From Streptomyces sp. NBRC 110028 (GTDB lineage Bacteria > Actinomycetota > Actinomycetes > Streptomycetales > Streptomycetaceae): a stretch of DNA of 64,000 bases. Position 1 is the stretch's first letter. Each line of letters opens with the position of its first letter. A program made the position numbers and the translations under genes. The stretch covers positions 154,238 through 218,237 of the forward strand of contig NZ_BBUZ01000033.1 in the NCBI RefSeq assembly GCF_001417735.1, read 5' to 3'. Of this stretch, positions 18,401 through 26,859 are shown one piece after another. The notes beneath the pieces were generated by a model. It was given only the letters and a program-made list of their open reading frames with translations. It was not told the origin of the DNA and ran no database searches.

Positions 18401-18930
18401 GGGCCGGCGACGAGACCGGCGAGCGCATCGCGATCGCCTACGCCCAGGGACTCCACAAACTCATGGCATACAAGGACGAGTACGAGGTGGCCCGGCTGCA
18501 TCTGGACGCCGTGGAGCAGGCCAAGATCGAGGACGAGTTCGGTGCCGGCGCCGCCGTCTCCGTCATGCTGCACCCGCCGATACTCCGCGCCCTGGGCATG
18601 AAGCGCAAGATCCGCCTCCGGCGCACCGCGCCCGCCACCTTCCGGACGCTCTACGCCCTGCGAGGACTGCGCGGAACCTGGATGGACCTCTTCGGATACG
18701 CGGAGGTCCGCCGCCTGGAGCGCACGCTGATCGCGGAGTACTCGCGCCTGGTCCAAGACGCTCTCGCGCACCTGACACCGGACAACGCCGCCAAGGTCGA
18801 GGACCTGGTACGGCTCACCGACGCCATCCGCGGCTACGAGGGCATCAAGCTGGCGGCCATCGCCGACTTTCGCGAGAAGGCACGCGAGGCCCTTGCCGGG
18901 CTGGACGAACCGACCGCGGTGTCCGCCTGA
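15445..18930 (+). CDS. Indolepyruvate ferredoxin oxidoreductase, fused alpha and beta
   Basis: A 1161-residue fused 2-oxoacid:ferredoxin oxidoreductase. It contains TPP-binding domains, a central iron-sulfur region (CEGCGDCGDVSTC, then SCNSDFSCLKGDC) and a C-terminal gamma-type domain (GIGGTGVVTVSQIL). It converts aryl- or branched-chain pyruvates, from transaminated amino acids, to acyl-CoA while reducing ferredoxin. The ATG at 15445 has GAGGAGG a few bases upstream. The divergent Lrp regulator and downstream acyl-CoA dehydrogenase remnant point to an amino-acid degradation operon. Confidence 0.9.
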   Translation: MSTDPAAVSLDDKYTARSGRVLISGIQALVRLTLEQRRLDEARGLNTRAFVTGYQGSPLGGVDMEMDRARRFLDPGGVVFRPGLNEELAATAVAGTQVLGQVPGRRHDGVTGFWYGKNPGLDRAADAIRHSTVAGTAALGGAVAWIGDDPGSKSSTVPSSCEPMCQSLAMPLLTPGNVAEIIELGLHAVALSRATGLWTGLKIVADIADATAVVDLDALRPDVPAPPRSPRGAPPTLVGPASLDAEHDMLTRRLDLARDYARQTNLNHIVFSARQATLGVVASGTSYAVVQRALADLGIDESALEDLGVRLIRLAMPFPLSAEELVAMTGDLDQVLVVEDKVPFIEGHLKEALYGTTGAPTVVGRRGENGRPLLTARGTLGAEDVAKALATRIGPDRLPHTASVQLTAMKPPVPARIAVPTLSARTPYFCSGCPHSASTRTDDDTLVGVGIGCHVMIALDGAGRGNQVGLTQMGGEGAQWIGLAPFTEDRHFVQNLGDGTFHHSGSLAIRAAIAAGVTMTYKLLYNDAVAMTGGQRPEGRLDVPTLTRWLALEGVRKVVVTTAEPADYRGIRLDPIATVRHRDDLPEAEKELAAVEGVTVLIHDDRCAAEERRLRKRGKLPTPAEKVVINQRVCEGCGDCGDVSTCLSVQPVATEFGRKTQIHQASCNSDFSCLKGDCPSFLLVEPKDKRPSRPLPELPVELTTPGSALSGNSTLLRMPGIGGTGVVTVSQILQMAAHLDGRYAAGLEQTGLAQKGGPVVSDVRISSDPVTGALRASHATADVIIGFDLLGAAADSNMRVARPGHTIAVINTAIVPTAAMVTNRVVMPGSPDDALERIESVTRSKENLYLDAQGLAESLFGDHMPTNMLLIGAAYQHGCVPLTDQSIEAAIRLNGAAMDKNLAAFRWGRAAALDPEAVRRAIATPAREVLDITPEARTIADAAARSGSLRDVIALRSADLIAYQNKAYARQYADEVRQVATVAGQRAGDETGERIAIAYAQGLHKLMAYKDEYEVARLHLDAVEQAKIEDEFGAGAAVSVMLHPPILRALGMKRKIRLRRTAPATFRTLYALRGLRGTWMDLFGYAEVRRLERTLIAEYSRLVQDALAHLTPDNAAKVEDLVRLTDAIRGYEGIKLAAIADFREKAREALAGLDEPTAVSA

Positions 18931-18974
18931 GCCCTTCGCTCCCTTTCACCGCCCACAGCCAGGAGCTTTCCGTC

Positions 18975-19399
18975 ATGCCTGTCGACCGTCTGCTGCCCAC
19001 GCGGGAGGCCGAGGACCTGCTCGACCTCGTCCGCGACATCGCCGACAAGGAACTCGCACCCCGTGTCGATGAAACACGAGCGCACCGAAACCCACCCCGA
19101 GGGCCTGTTCGGGCTTCTGGGCCAGGCCGGGCTGCTCGGCCTGCCCTACCCGGAGGAGTTCGGCGGCGGTAACCAGCCTTACGAGGTCTACCTCCAGGTC
19201 CTTGAGGAGTTGGCAGCACACTGGGCCGCCGTCGCCGTAGCCGCCAGCGTTCATAGCCTCGCCGCCTTCCCGCTCCTGAGCGCCGGCACCTCCGCCCAGT
19301 GCCAGCGCTGGGCGGAAGACATCCTCAGCGGCTCCCTCATCGGCGGCTACAGCCTCTCCGAACCACAGGCCGGCTCCGATGCTGCGGCCCTGACCTGCC
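18975..19399 (+). pseudogene. Acyl-CoA dehydrogenase, frameshifted and truncated
   Basis: The first ~140 residues of an acyl-CoA dehydrogenase. The gene begins in one frame at 18975 (VDRLLPTREAEDLLDLVRDI), shifts by one base near 19070, apparently an extra A, and continues as GLLGLPYPEEFGGG up to SLSEPQAGSDAAAL. At about 19400 it is replaced by transposase sequence. The catalytic Glu and the whole C-terminal helical domain are lost. The intact enzyme would have followed the indolepyruvate oxidoreductase in degrading its acyl-CoA product. Confidence 0.85.
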
Positions 19400-19734
19400 G
19401 TCACCACGCCGTCATCGAGCAGGTCATCGCCGACAGCAAGGCATCCGCCCTGGCCCACCTGCCCTCGGGACACTTCCACGCCAACGCGGCCTGGCTGGTC
19501 CTGTGGGCGACGGCCTACAACCTGCTGCGAGCCGCAGGCGCCCTGACCTCGGCCTTCCACGCCAAGGCCACCACCGCCACCTTGCGCACCCACCTCGTCC
19601 GTGTCCCCGCCAGGATCGCCCGCTCCGCCCGGCGCGTGACCCTGCACCTGCCCCAGCGATGGCCGTGGCAGCACGCCTGGACACAGCCGTTCGAAACCAT
19701 CCACGCGCCACCCGATGCCGCCCGACGTCACTGA
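19400..19734 (+). mobile_element. IS1380-type transposase C-terminal fragment
   Basis: In the same frame as the truncated dehydrogenase the protein reads AVIEQVIADSK, LAHLPSGHFHANAAWLVL and ARSARRVTLHLPQRWPWQ. This is the conserved C-terminal end of IS1380-type transposases. Only about 110 residues remain and no left end is present. The fusion point marks an old insertion followed by deletion. Confidence 0.8.
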
Positions 19735-19866
19735 CCATCCCGCCCCGTCAGGGCCCGACCGGAGCAGAACCGTGGAAAAGCTGGGCAGACCAGCAAATAC
19801 CCCCTGCCCGCGTCCGGCCCCAGCCCCAACCCCCGCCCCTCGCGCAGGCGAGGGAGTTACGCGGCG

Positions 19867-20853
19867 TCAGCCGGCCCAGGGGGTTGCCGGCCGCGCCATC
19901 ATGGCGAGCAGGTCGAACGTGAGCCCGGCCGCGGCGAGCGCGGTGATCTGCGCGTGGTCGTACGCCGGAGCGATCTCGACGACATCGGCGCCGATCACGT
20001 CGAGGTCGGCCAGGCCGAAGAGGATCATCTGCAGCTCACGGGTCGTGAGACCGCCAGGCTCAGGTGTTCCCGTGCCTGGGGCGTTGGCCGGGTCGAGCAC
20101 GTCGATGTCGATGCTGACGTACACCGGACGGTCGCCGACGCGCGACCGGACGCGGTCGACGACATCGTCGATCCCGCGGCGTGCGATCTCGAGCGTCGTG
20201 ATCGTCGCGAAGCCGAGCTCCTTGTCGTTGATGAAGTCCCGCGCTGACGGCATGGTGCCGCGGATACCGAGATGGGCCGAGTGGTGGACGTCGAGCAGTC
20301 CCTCCTCGACCGCGCGACGGAAGGGCGTGCCGTGCACCACGCGAGCACCGAAGATGTTGTCCCACGTGTCGAGGTGAGCGTCGAAGTGCACGAGCGCGAC
20401 CGGGCCGTGCTGGGCGTGGGCCGCCCGCAGCATCGGGAGCGCGATCGTGTGGTCGCCGCCGAGTGTGACGATGCGATCGGCGCTCGCGTAGAGCCCTCGG
20501 GCCGCCTGCTCTATCTGGCCGATCGCCTCGCCGATGTCGAACGGCGTCACTCCGACGTCGCCCGCGTCCGCCACTTGCAGCGTCTCCCACGGCTCGACCT
20601 CAAGCCCGATGTGGAAGGGGCGCAGCAGCTTCGAGCCGGCCCGCACGGCCTCAGGGCCGAACCGCGCACCGGGGCGGTACGTCGTGCCGGAGTCGAATGG
20701 CACGCCGAATACCGCGACGTCGGCCCGGCCGACCTCGTCGAGCCGGGGCAGCCTCGCGAAGGTCGAGGCGCCCGCGTATCGCGGCATCGCCAGGAGCGCG
20801 TCGGGTGGCCCGATGATCGTGCGGGTCTCAGTCGCGGACTGGTCCTCGGCCAT
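19867..20853 (-). CDS. Agmatinase / ureohydrolase family enzyme
   Basis: A 328-residue ureohydrolase. The binuclear manganese site is complete: GGDHT, DAHLDTWD and SIDIDVLDPA. Members hydrolyse agmatine, guanidinobutyrate, guanidinopropionate or arginine to release urea; the sequence alone does not choose among these. The ATG at 20853 follows AGGAGG. It is the first gene on the left side of the peptide/amino-acid island, separated from it by an IS110 element, so co-regulation is uncertain. Confidence 0.9.
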   Translation of the reverse strand: MAEDQSATETRTIIGPPDALLAMPRYAGASTFARLPRLDEVGRADVAVFGVPFDSGTTYRPGARFGPEAVRAGSKLLRPFHIGLEVEPWETLQVADAGDVGVTPFDIGEAIGQIEQAARGLYASADRIVTLGGDHTIALPMLRAAHAQHGPVALVHFDAHLDTWDNIFGARVVHGTPFRRAVEEGLLDVHHSAHLGIRGTMPSARDFINDKELGFATITTLEIARRGIDDVVDRVRSRVGDRPVYVSIDIDVLDPANAPGTGTPEPGGLTTRELQMILFGLADLDVIGADVVEIAPAYDHAQITALAAAGLTFDLLAMMARPATPWAG

Positions 20854-21012
20854 CGTGATTCCTCCTGGTGAGTGAGCGGGGCACGACCGAGCGTAGGGAG
20901 GAGGACGGCCCTGGGAGATTGGGCTACTGACCGAGAACCCCCATCTCCTGTCGGTCGTTCGCACCATGCGGCGCGCAACCCACTGCTGGACAATCGCCTC
21001 CTAATGATGTTG

Positions 21013-22240
21013 TCAAGCTGCGGAAGTGACGCGGAGGTTGCTTTGGTAGCACTGTCCGTCACGGATGAGAGCCCACAGGACGTTCACGCGTCGACGGGCC
21101 AGAGCAAGCACAGCCTGGGTGTGCCGTTTGCCTTCGGAGCGTTTGCGTTCGTAGAAGCGGCGCGAATCGTCGCAGCTGCGGATGCTGATGAGTGCGGAGG
21201 TGTAGAAGACGCGTTGCATGCCGCGGTGATAGCGCCGAGGTCGGTGCAGGTTGCCGCTGACGTTGCCCGAGTCCCGCGGGAGCGGAGAGACTCCAGCGAG
21301 GCTGGCGAGGCGGTCGGCGGTGCCGTAGCGGCTCATGTCGCCAGCGGTGGCCGCGAGGAATTCGGCGCCCAGGAGCGGGCCGATACCGGGCATGCCGGCG
21401 ATCACGTCGGCGAGCCCGTGGTCGCGAAACCGGGCCGCAATGAGCTTGTCGATCTCGGCGATCTGCTCGTTGAGGCTCATCACCTCCTTGGCCAGGGTGT
21501 GGATCACCTGTGCGGTGATCTTCTCCCCGGGGACGGCAGTGTGCTGTCGCCCGGCTGCTTCAAGGACGGCCTCGGCCAGGGCTTCTGGGCTGCAGATCTT
21601 GCCGTTGCGCAGCCAGGTCTCCAGGCGACTGCGGCCGGTGCGTCGCAGGGCGGCTGGGGTCTGGTAGCCGGTCAGCAGGATCAGCGGGCCGACGTTGCCC
21701 AGATCGAGCGCCCGCTCCAAGGCCGGCAAGATATCGGTGAGTTGGCCGCGCAGGCGGTTGACCCGGCGGGTGCGGTCGGCGTTCAGGCCGGTCCGGCGGC
21801 TGGTGAGGGCCCGCAGCTCGATGGCGTGCTCGTCGTCCGGCAGCAGGACCGTCAGGTCCCGGCGCATTCGGGCCTGGTCGGCGATGACGGTGGCGTCTTT
21901 GGCATCGGTCTTGCCCATGCCCCGGTAGCCGGCCGAGGCCCGGTTGACGGCCAGGCCGGGTATGCAGACGAGGTGCTGGCCGTGATTGAGCAGCACGTTG
22001 ATCCACAGCGCGGCCATGCCGTCAGCGACGTCGACCGCCCAGGCCACGTCCTGGCCGAGGGCCAGCACATCGGCGAGCAGGGCCAGCAGCTCCGGCTCGT
22101 CGTTCGGCACACGCCGCGACAGCAGCCGTTCACCCTGCGCGGTCAGCACCACGCAGGGTGATGGGTCTTGCCCATGTCCGTACCCGCCCAGATCTGGGCC
22201 ACCAGGTCCTCCGGCCGTTCGATGACGCTCTGTCTCCCCG
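21013..22240 (-). mobile_element. IS110-family element with frameshifted transposase
   Basis: About 380 codons of an IS110 transposase are readable: CVVLTAQGERLLSRRVP, the GMGKTDAKDA block, and the C-terminal transposase_20 domain (IAGMPGIGPLLGAEFLA). The N-terminal catalytic start WAGTDMGKTHH lies one base out of frame because a base is missing near 22151. The first Asp of the DEDD RuvC-like site is therefore disconnected, and the copy is probably inactive unless frameshifting restores it. I could not define exact IS ends. Confidence 0.82.
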
Positions 22241-22441
22241 GACGACCTCGCCGGCGTGGTCCTACTCAGCGATCCACCCGAAGGCGTTCGCAACTCCTCA
22301 TCAGCGGCCGAGTCGTCGTGAGACACCGGGCGGCCAGGTGACCGGAACCATCGAGGGCAACCGCATGAAAGCCATACCCGGCGTCTCCGGGCCTCTGGAC
22401 CTTACGACGGCCCGTCCAACCCACGAACAAAGAAGGACCGC

Positions 22442-23494
22442 ATGACGACTCTGCCCAGGGAGCTGTCCCCCACCGTCGCAGCGGTGTTCGCTGCAGTTGA
22501 CGCCGAGCGGCAGCGTCTCGGCGTTCCCGGCGCTGTCGTTGCGGTCCGGTCGCCGGACGGCGAGCCGTGGTCGGTCGCCCTCGGGGTCCGTGACATCGCG
22601 ACCGACGAGCCGCTTGCAGTCGACGCCGTACTGCGCGTGGGCAGTGTGACCAAGACGATCGTCGCCACCGTGGTCCTGCGCCTGACCGAGAGGGGCGAGC
22701 TCGGCCTCGACGACGACGTCCTGGCCCACCTGCCGCACGTGCGCGTGCCGAGTGGGGTCACGGTACGTCGCCTGCTCGACATGACCGCTGGGCTGCCGGA
22801 CTACACGACCGAGGAGTTCATGGAGATCTCGCACACGACGCCGGACCGGGTGTGGGGCCCTCAGGAGCTGCTGGACCTCGCGTTCCGCGAACCACACCGC
22901 TTCGCGCCGGGCAGCTCCTGGGACTACTGCAATGCCGGCTACATCCTGCTCGGGATGCTGGCCGAGCACGTGACCGGCGATCTCGTCGAGGACCTCGCGC
23001 GGAAACTCGTGCTCGACCCGCTGGGTCTGCACAACACCTCACTGCCCCCGCGCTCCGCCGCCGGGACCTCGCTTCCCGACGCCACGGTGCGCGGCTACCA
23101 CCGTGTCGGTGCCGAGCTCGTCGACACGACCGACGTCAACCCGTCGTGGGCGTGGACGGCCGGCAACGCCATCTCTACAGCCGACGACCTTGTGGTGCTG
23201 GTCGAGGCGCTCGTGCGAGGGGACCTTCTCGCGGAGAAGACCCAGCGGGCACGCCTGGCCGGCGTCCCCGTGCCTGGTACGGACTGGTCCTACGGCCTGG
23301 GCATTGCCGACTTCGGCGGCATCTGGGGCCACAACGGTGAGCTACCAGGCTTCCAGACCTTCGCGGGACACGAGCCGGGCACGGGAAGGACCATCGTCGT
23401 CCTCGCCAACGTGGACAAGTCGACCGACGAGGTGAATCCGGCCGACACGCTCGCGGCGCTCGTGCGTCGGCACCTCGCGCCCGGCACTGCCTGA
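22442..23494 (+). CDS. Serine hydrolase, class C beta-lactamase / D-aminopeptidase-like (S12)
   Basis: A 350-residue penicillin-binding-type hydrolase. The SxxK nucleophile motif is in VGSVTKT, the second element is YCN (WDYCNAGY) and the third is HNG (WGHNGE). No signal peptide is visible, arguing against a role in cell-wall synthesis or beta-lactam resistance and for a cytoplasmic D-stereospecific peptidase, amidase or esterase. AAGAAGGA precedes the ATG. It converges with the big catabolic operon and probably belongs to the same D-peptide island. Confidence 0.85.
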   Translation: MTTLPRELSPTVAAVFAAVDAERQRLGVPGAVVAVRSPDGEPWSVALGVRDIATDEPLAVDAVLRVGSVTKTIVATVVLRLTERGELGLDDDVLAHLPHVRVPSGVTVRRLLDMTAGLPDYTTEEFMEISHTTPDRVWGPQELLDLAFREPHRFAPGSSWDYCNAGYILLGMLAEHVTGDLVEDLARKLVLDPLGLHNTSLPPRSAAGTSLPDATVRGYHRVGAELVDTTDVNPSWAWTAGNAISTADDLVVLVEALVRGDLLAEKTQRARLAGVPVPGTDWSYGLGIADFGGIWGHNGELPGFQTFAGHEPGTGRTIVVLANVDKSTDEVNPADTLAALVRRHLAPGTA

Positions 23495-23503
23495 GAACGT
23501 AGG

Positions 23504-24137
23504 TCAGTCGGTCGCGGCCAGCAGCACCGAGACGGGCCGGGTCGCGGCGTCAAACGAGGCGTCCGCGCCGGCGGCCCCGACGCCGCTGAGCCCCACGGTT
23601 CGTAGGTTGCGTTGACGCCGCCCTGCTGCCACGCATTGATCCACACGAGCGCCGCCCGAATGTCCCCAGCGCGCTGCTGGTGCACGGGGTCGTGGGTGCA
23701 GACCGTCGCGGCAAGCCCGAAGCCCGCGCCGTTCACGAGCTCGATGGCCTCGTCGAAGGAGTCGACCACGACGACGGGTGCGACGGGCCCGAACGTCTCC
23801 TCACGCATCAGGCGCATGTCGGCCATCACGCCGGTCAGGACTGTGGCGGGGTAGCCGAACCCGGGACCGTCCGGGACCACCCCGCCGCACAGCGCCGTCG
23901 CGCCGAGCTCCACGGCCTCGGCGACCCGCACGAGGAGCGCAAGGCGCTCGGTCAGGTCGAGAGCGGCCAACCGTGCTGGGCCGTCACCGAGGAGCGCACT
24001 GCGGCGTCGACGTCCTCGGCGGAGCCGACCGGGATGCGGGCGACGACCTCCTCGGTCGACGGGTCGACGATCAGGCGGGTCCCGGAATCGGTCGATGCGA
24101 CGGCGACTCCGTCGATCAGGTGGTGTAGACGCCTCAC
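23504..24137 (-). pseudogene. Aldehyde dehydrogenase with internal deletion
   Basis: The two ends of an aldehyde dehydrogenase survive. The N-terminal part reads HHLIDGVAVASTDSGTRLIV, then continues one frame over as LDLTERLALLVRVAEAVE. This joins directly to the C-terminal part (GATALCGGVVPDGPGFGYPA, EETFGPVAPVVVV), and a further shift precedes the end DAATRPVSVLLAATD. Some 240-250 residues are missing, including the NAD-binding core, catalytic Glu and Cys. It is the last gene of the minus-strand operon, 22 bases after the GMC oxidoreductase whose aldehyde product it may once have oxidised. Confidence 0.88.
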
Positions 24138-24159
24138 GTCAGCTCCTCGTCTCGCAGGT

Positions 24160-25719
24160 TCAGGTCGTCAGGCGCGCGGCCAGCAGCTCGCCGACCAGGA
24201 CGCTCGCCAGATGAGTGTTGGCGCGGGGGACGAATGGGAAGACCGACGCGTCGGCGACCCGCAGACCTTCGACGCCAAGCACCCGCCCCTCAGGATCGAC
24301 GACGGTCGTCGCAGCGGTGGGATCGCCCATGCGACAGGTGCTGGTCGCGTGCTGGGTGTCGACCGCGGTCGCACGCAGGTAGTCCCGCAGTCTCTCCTCA
24401 GGACCGTCGAGCACAGCCCGCAACTGGGCGTTCGCCGCCCATACGTCCGACGCGGCGATAGCACCGAAAGCTGGGTGCTCGACGAGCTCGGCGAGCTGCC
24501 GGATCCCCGCTGCCAGCCGGTCGACGTCGAGCTCGACGTCGAGCATGTTGAACGACAGCTGGGGTTGAGTGCGGGGGTCCACGCCCCGCAGGCGCAGAGT
24601 GCCGCGTGAGTACGTGCGGTTGACGAAAACCCCGACCGCGCCGGCACCCGCCCGCGGCTCGGCCGAGGCCATCGCGAGGGCGTTCTGGTTGAGGGCGACC
24701 AACATCATGTCGTTCGTGTCCGGAGTCATCCGGCTGGAATACCTGACGCAGCAGTTCGTGTGGCGGTCCCAGGGTCTCGCCGTCGCCGCCACCGTGAGCG
24801 GGATGCCGATCAGCGCCATGGGATGGTCCTGCATCCCCTCGCCGACGGGCAGGTCCGCGTGCACCGCGATGCGCTGTTCAGCCAAATGCCGGGCAGGGCC
24901 GATGCCGGAGCGCAGCAGGATCGAGGGCGTCGCGGTGGCGCCCGCGCTGAGGACGACGAGGTCCGCGCGCAGCACCTCGCCGTCCGCGAGACGGACCCCG
25001 ACGGCGCGTCCCGCCTCCAACTCGACGCGGTCGACGAGCGCCCCGCCCCGGATCGTGAGAAACGGATTGTCGCGGAGCGGCTCGAGGTAGGCATCGTGGC
25101 AGGAGACCCGCCGGCCCTCGACGGAGTTGACGGGATACGGCGAGACGCCGGTCGCGCCCGGCGCGTTGACATCGGGCGTCCACGGCTGGCCCGCGGCGAG
25201 CGCCGCGTCGCGCAGCGCGAGGTCGACCGAGCCCCATGCCTCCTCGGGGTACCGATGCACCGGGATCGGGCCGTCGGCGCCGTGGAACGGGTCGTCGCCG
25301 TGCTCCTGGTCCGACTCGAGGTCGGCGAGGAACGGGAGCACGTCGTCGGCCGACCAGCCGGTGCAGCCGTCGGCCGCCCAGTCGTCGAAGTCCTCCAGAG
25401 GCGGGCGGATCGCGATCTGCCCGTTGATGACCGAGCTGCCGCCCAGTCCCTTGCCACGCCAGTAGAGCGAGGGTTCCTGTGTCGCTGTCCGCGAGGCGAG
25501 ATGGTCCTCCCACAGCAGCGGCGCACTCCCGGGATCCAGGATCGCGGCCAGGGGGTTGGGCGAGCGCCACGACTCAGGTAGCTCGGAGGCCGGGTAGTCA
25601 CGTCCGGCCTCCAGCAGCAGGACGCGGCGACCTGACCGGACGAGCCCCGCCGCGAGCGCCGACCCGGCCGATCCGGCACCGACAACTATGACCTCGGGAA
25701 CGGGGGGCTCGGGACGCAT
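24160..25719 (-). CDS. GMC-family FAD alcohol oxidoreductase
   Basis: A 519-residue glucose-methanol-choline oxidoreductase. The FAD motif VVGAGSAGSALAAGLV is at the start, the GMC signature GKGLGGSSVINGQ is near residue 90, and the C-terminal active-site block HATSTCRMG and final NTHLASVLVGE are present. These enzymes oxidise alcohols such as choline or polyols to aldehydes. It starts 2 bases after the racemase stop and precedes the deleted aldehyde dehydrogenase, so the original pair was probably alcohol to aldehyde to acid. Confidence 0.9.
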   Translation of the reverse strand: MRPEPPVPEVIVVGAGSAGSALAAGLVRSGRRVLLLEAGRDYPASELPESWRSPNPLAAILDPGSAPLLWEDHLASRTATQEPSLYWRGKGLGGSSVINGQIAIRPPLEDFDDWAADGCTGWSADDVLPFLADLESDQEHGDDPFHGADGPIPVHRYPEEAWGSVDLALRDAALAAGQPWTPDVNAPGATGVSPYPVNSVEGRRVSCHDAYLEPLRDNPFLTIRGGALVDRVELEAGRAVGVRLADGEVLRADLVVLSAGATATPSILLRSGIGPARHLAEQRIAVHADLPVGEGMQDHPMALIGIPLTVAATARPWDRHTNCCVRYSSRMTPDTNDMMLVALNQNALAMASAEPRAGAGAVGVFVNRTYSRGTLRLRGVDPRTQPQLSFNMLDVELDVDRLAAGIRQLAELVEHPAFGAIAASDVWAANAQLRAVLDGPEERLRDYLRATAVDTQHATSTCRMGDPTAATTVVDPEGRVLGVEGLRVADASVFPFVPRANTHLASVLVGELLAARLTT

Positions 25720-25721
25720 GC

Positions 25722-26858
25722 TCAGCCCCGCCCTGCCGTGACGTCGACTGCGTCGACCGTCAGCTCTGCGAGCGCGTCGGCGAGGGGCTCAACGCCGAAG
25801 CCCGTCCCGTCCGGCACTGCGACGACGCCGTCCTTCATGACGATCGGTTCGGTCACGTCCTGGGCGTAGAACCGGCCCGAGCCCGAGATGTCACCGGGCA
25901 GCGTGAACCCGGGCAGTCCGGCCAGGGCGATGTTGGCGGCGCGCCCGATGCCGGTCTCCAGCATGCCGCCGCACCAGACGGCGATCCCGTGCGCCTGGGC
26001 GAGGTCGTGGATGCGGCGTGCCGCGAGGTAGCCTCCGACCCGGCCGGGCTTGATGTTGATGACGCTCGCAGCGCCCCACATGATCGCGTCGGCGGCGGCC
26101 TGGACCGAAACGATCGACTCGTCGAGGCAGATCGGGGTCGCGATCTGCTGCGCCAGCACGGCGTGCTGACGTAGGTCGTCCTCGGCCAGGGGCTGCTCGA
26201 TCAGGAGCAGGTCGAACGGGTCCAGCCGGCGCAGGAGCGGTGCGTCCGAGAGCTGGTAGGCCGTGTTCGCGTCGACCTGTAGCGGCACGTCCCCGAACCT
26301 CTCGCGCACGGCACGGACCGGCTCGATGTCCCACCCGGGCTGGATTTTGAGCTTGATGCGGGCGTATCCCTCGTCGAGGAAGCCGCCGACCTGGGCGAGC
26401 AGATCGGGGATCGACGACTCGATCCCAACGCTCACGCCGGACGGCACGACGTCGCGCGTGACCCCGAGGTAGTCGGCGAAGGCCCGGTCGTCCAGGCGCA
26501 GGCCGGCGTCGAGGACCGCCATCTCGAGCGCGCCTTTGGCCATGCGGTGACCCACCACGTGCGCCGTCGTGGTCGCCACGACCTCCGGTGTGACGGTGTG
26601 ACCCGCGGCCTGCCAGTCCAGCAGCGACGGGACCAGGAATCGTCGCAGCATCTCGCGGGCGCCGTCGAGATACTCCGGCGAGTACGACGGATCGGCCAGG
26701 GCGACGCACTCGCCCCAGCCCGTCACGGTGCGGCCGTCCCGCGTCGCCGTGACCCGGACGAGGAGCGGACGTCGCTCTGTCTGTGTCGAGAACGACGTCG
26801 TGAACGGATGGACCAGCGGCATCCGGACCGTGATCAGCTCGACGCGATCGATGTGCAT
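25722..26858 (-). CDS. Enolase-superfamily N-acylamino-acid racemase / o-succinylbenzoate synthase-like
   Basis: A 378-residue MenC/NSAR-group protein with every catalytic position visible: KLK at residues 169-171, metal ligands Asp196, Glu221 and Asp246, and the opposing base Lys270 in INIKPGRVGG. This two-lysine arrangement is used for 1,1-proton transfer in N-succinyl/N-acyl amino acid racemases. Menaquinone biosynthesis is unlikely because no men genes are nearby. It lies between a GNAT acyltransferase (1 base upstream) and a GMC oxidoreductase, with an M20 deacylase in the same island, matching the acylate-racemise-deacylate route for turning D- into L-amino acids. Confidence 0.88.
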   Translation of the reverse strand: MHIDRVELITVRMPLVHPFTTSFSTQTERRPLLVRVTATRDGRTVTGWGECVALADPSYSPEYLDGAREMLRRFLVPSLLDWQAAGHTVTPEVVATTTAHVVGHRMAKGALEMAVLDAGLRLDDRAFADYLGVTRDVVPSGVSVGIESSIPDLLAQVGGFLDEGYARIKLKIQPGWDIEPVRAVRERFGDVPLQVDANTAYQLSDAPLLRRLDPFDLLLIEQPLAEDDLRQHAVLAQQIATPICLDESIVSVQAAADAIMWGAASVINIKPGRVGGYLAARRIHDLAQAHGIAVWCGGMLETGIGRAANIALAGLPGFTLPGDISGSGRFYAQDVTEPIVMKDGVVAVPDGTGFGVEPLADALAELTVDAVDVTAGRG

Positions 26859-26859
26859 T

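Noticed and set aside
22442..23494. Beta-lactam resistance gene
   Set aside because: The beta-lactamase-like motifs are shared with D-aminopeptidases and esterases, no signal peptide is visible, and the context is catabolic.
25722..26858. Menaquinone biosynthesis MenC
   Set aside because: The family cannot separate the activities by motif alone, but no other men genes are near and the GNAT and M20 partners fit amino-acid racemisation.
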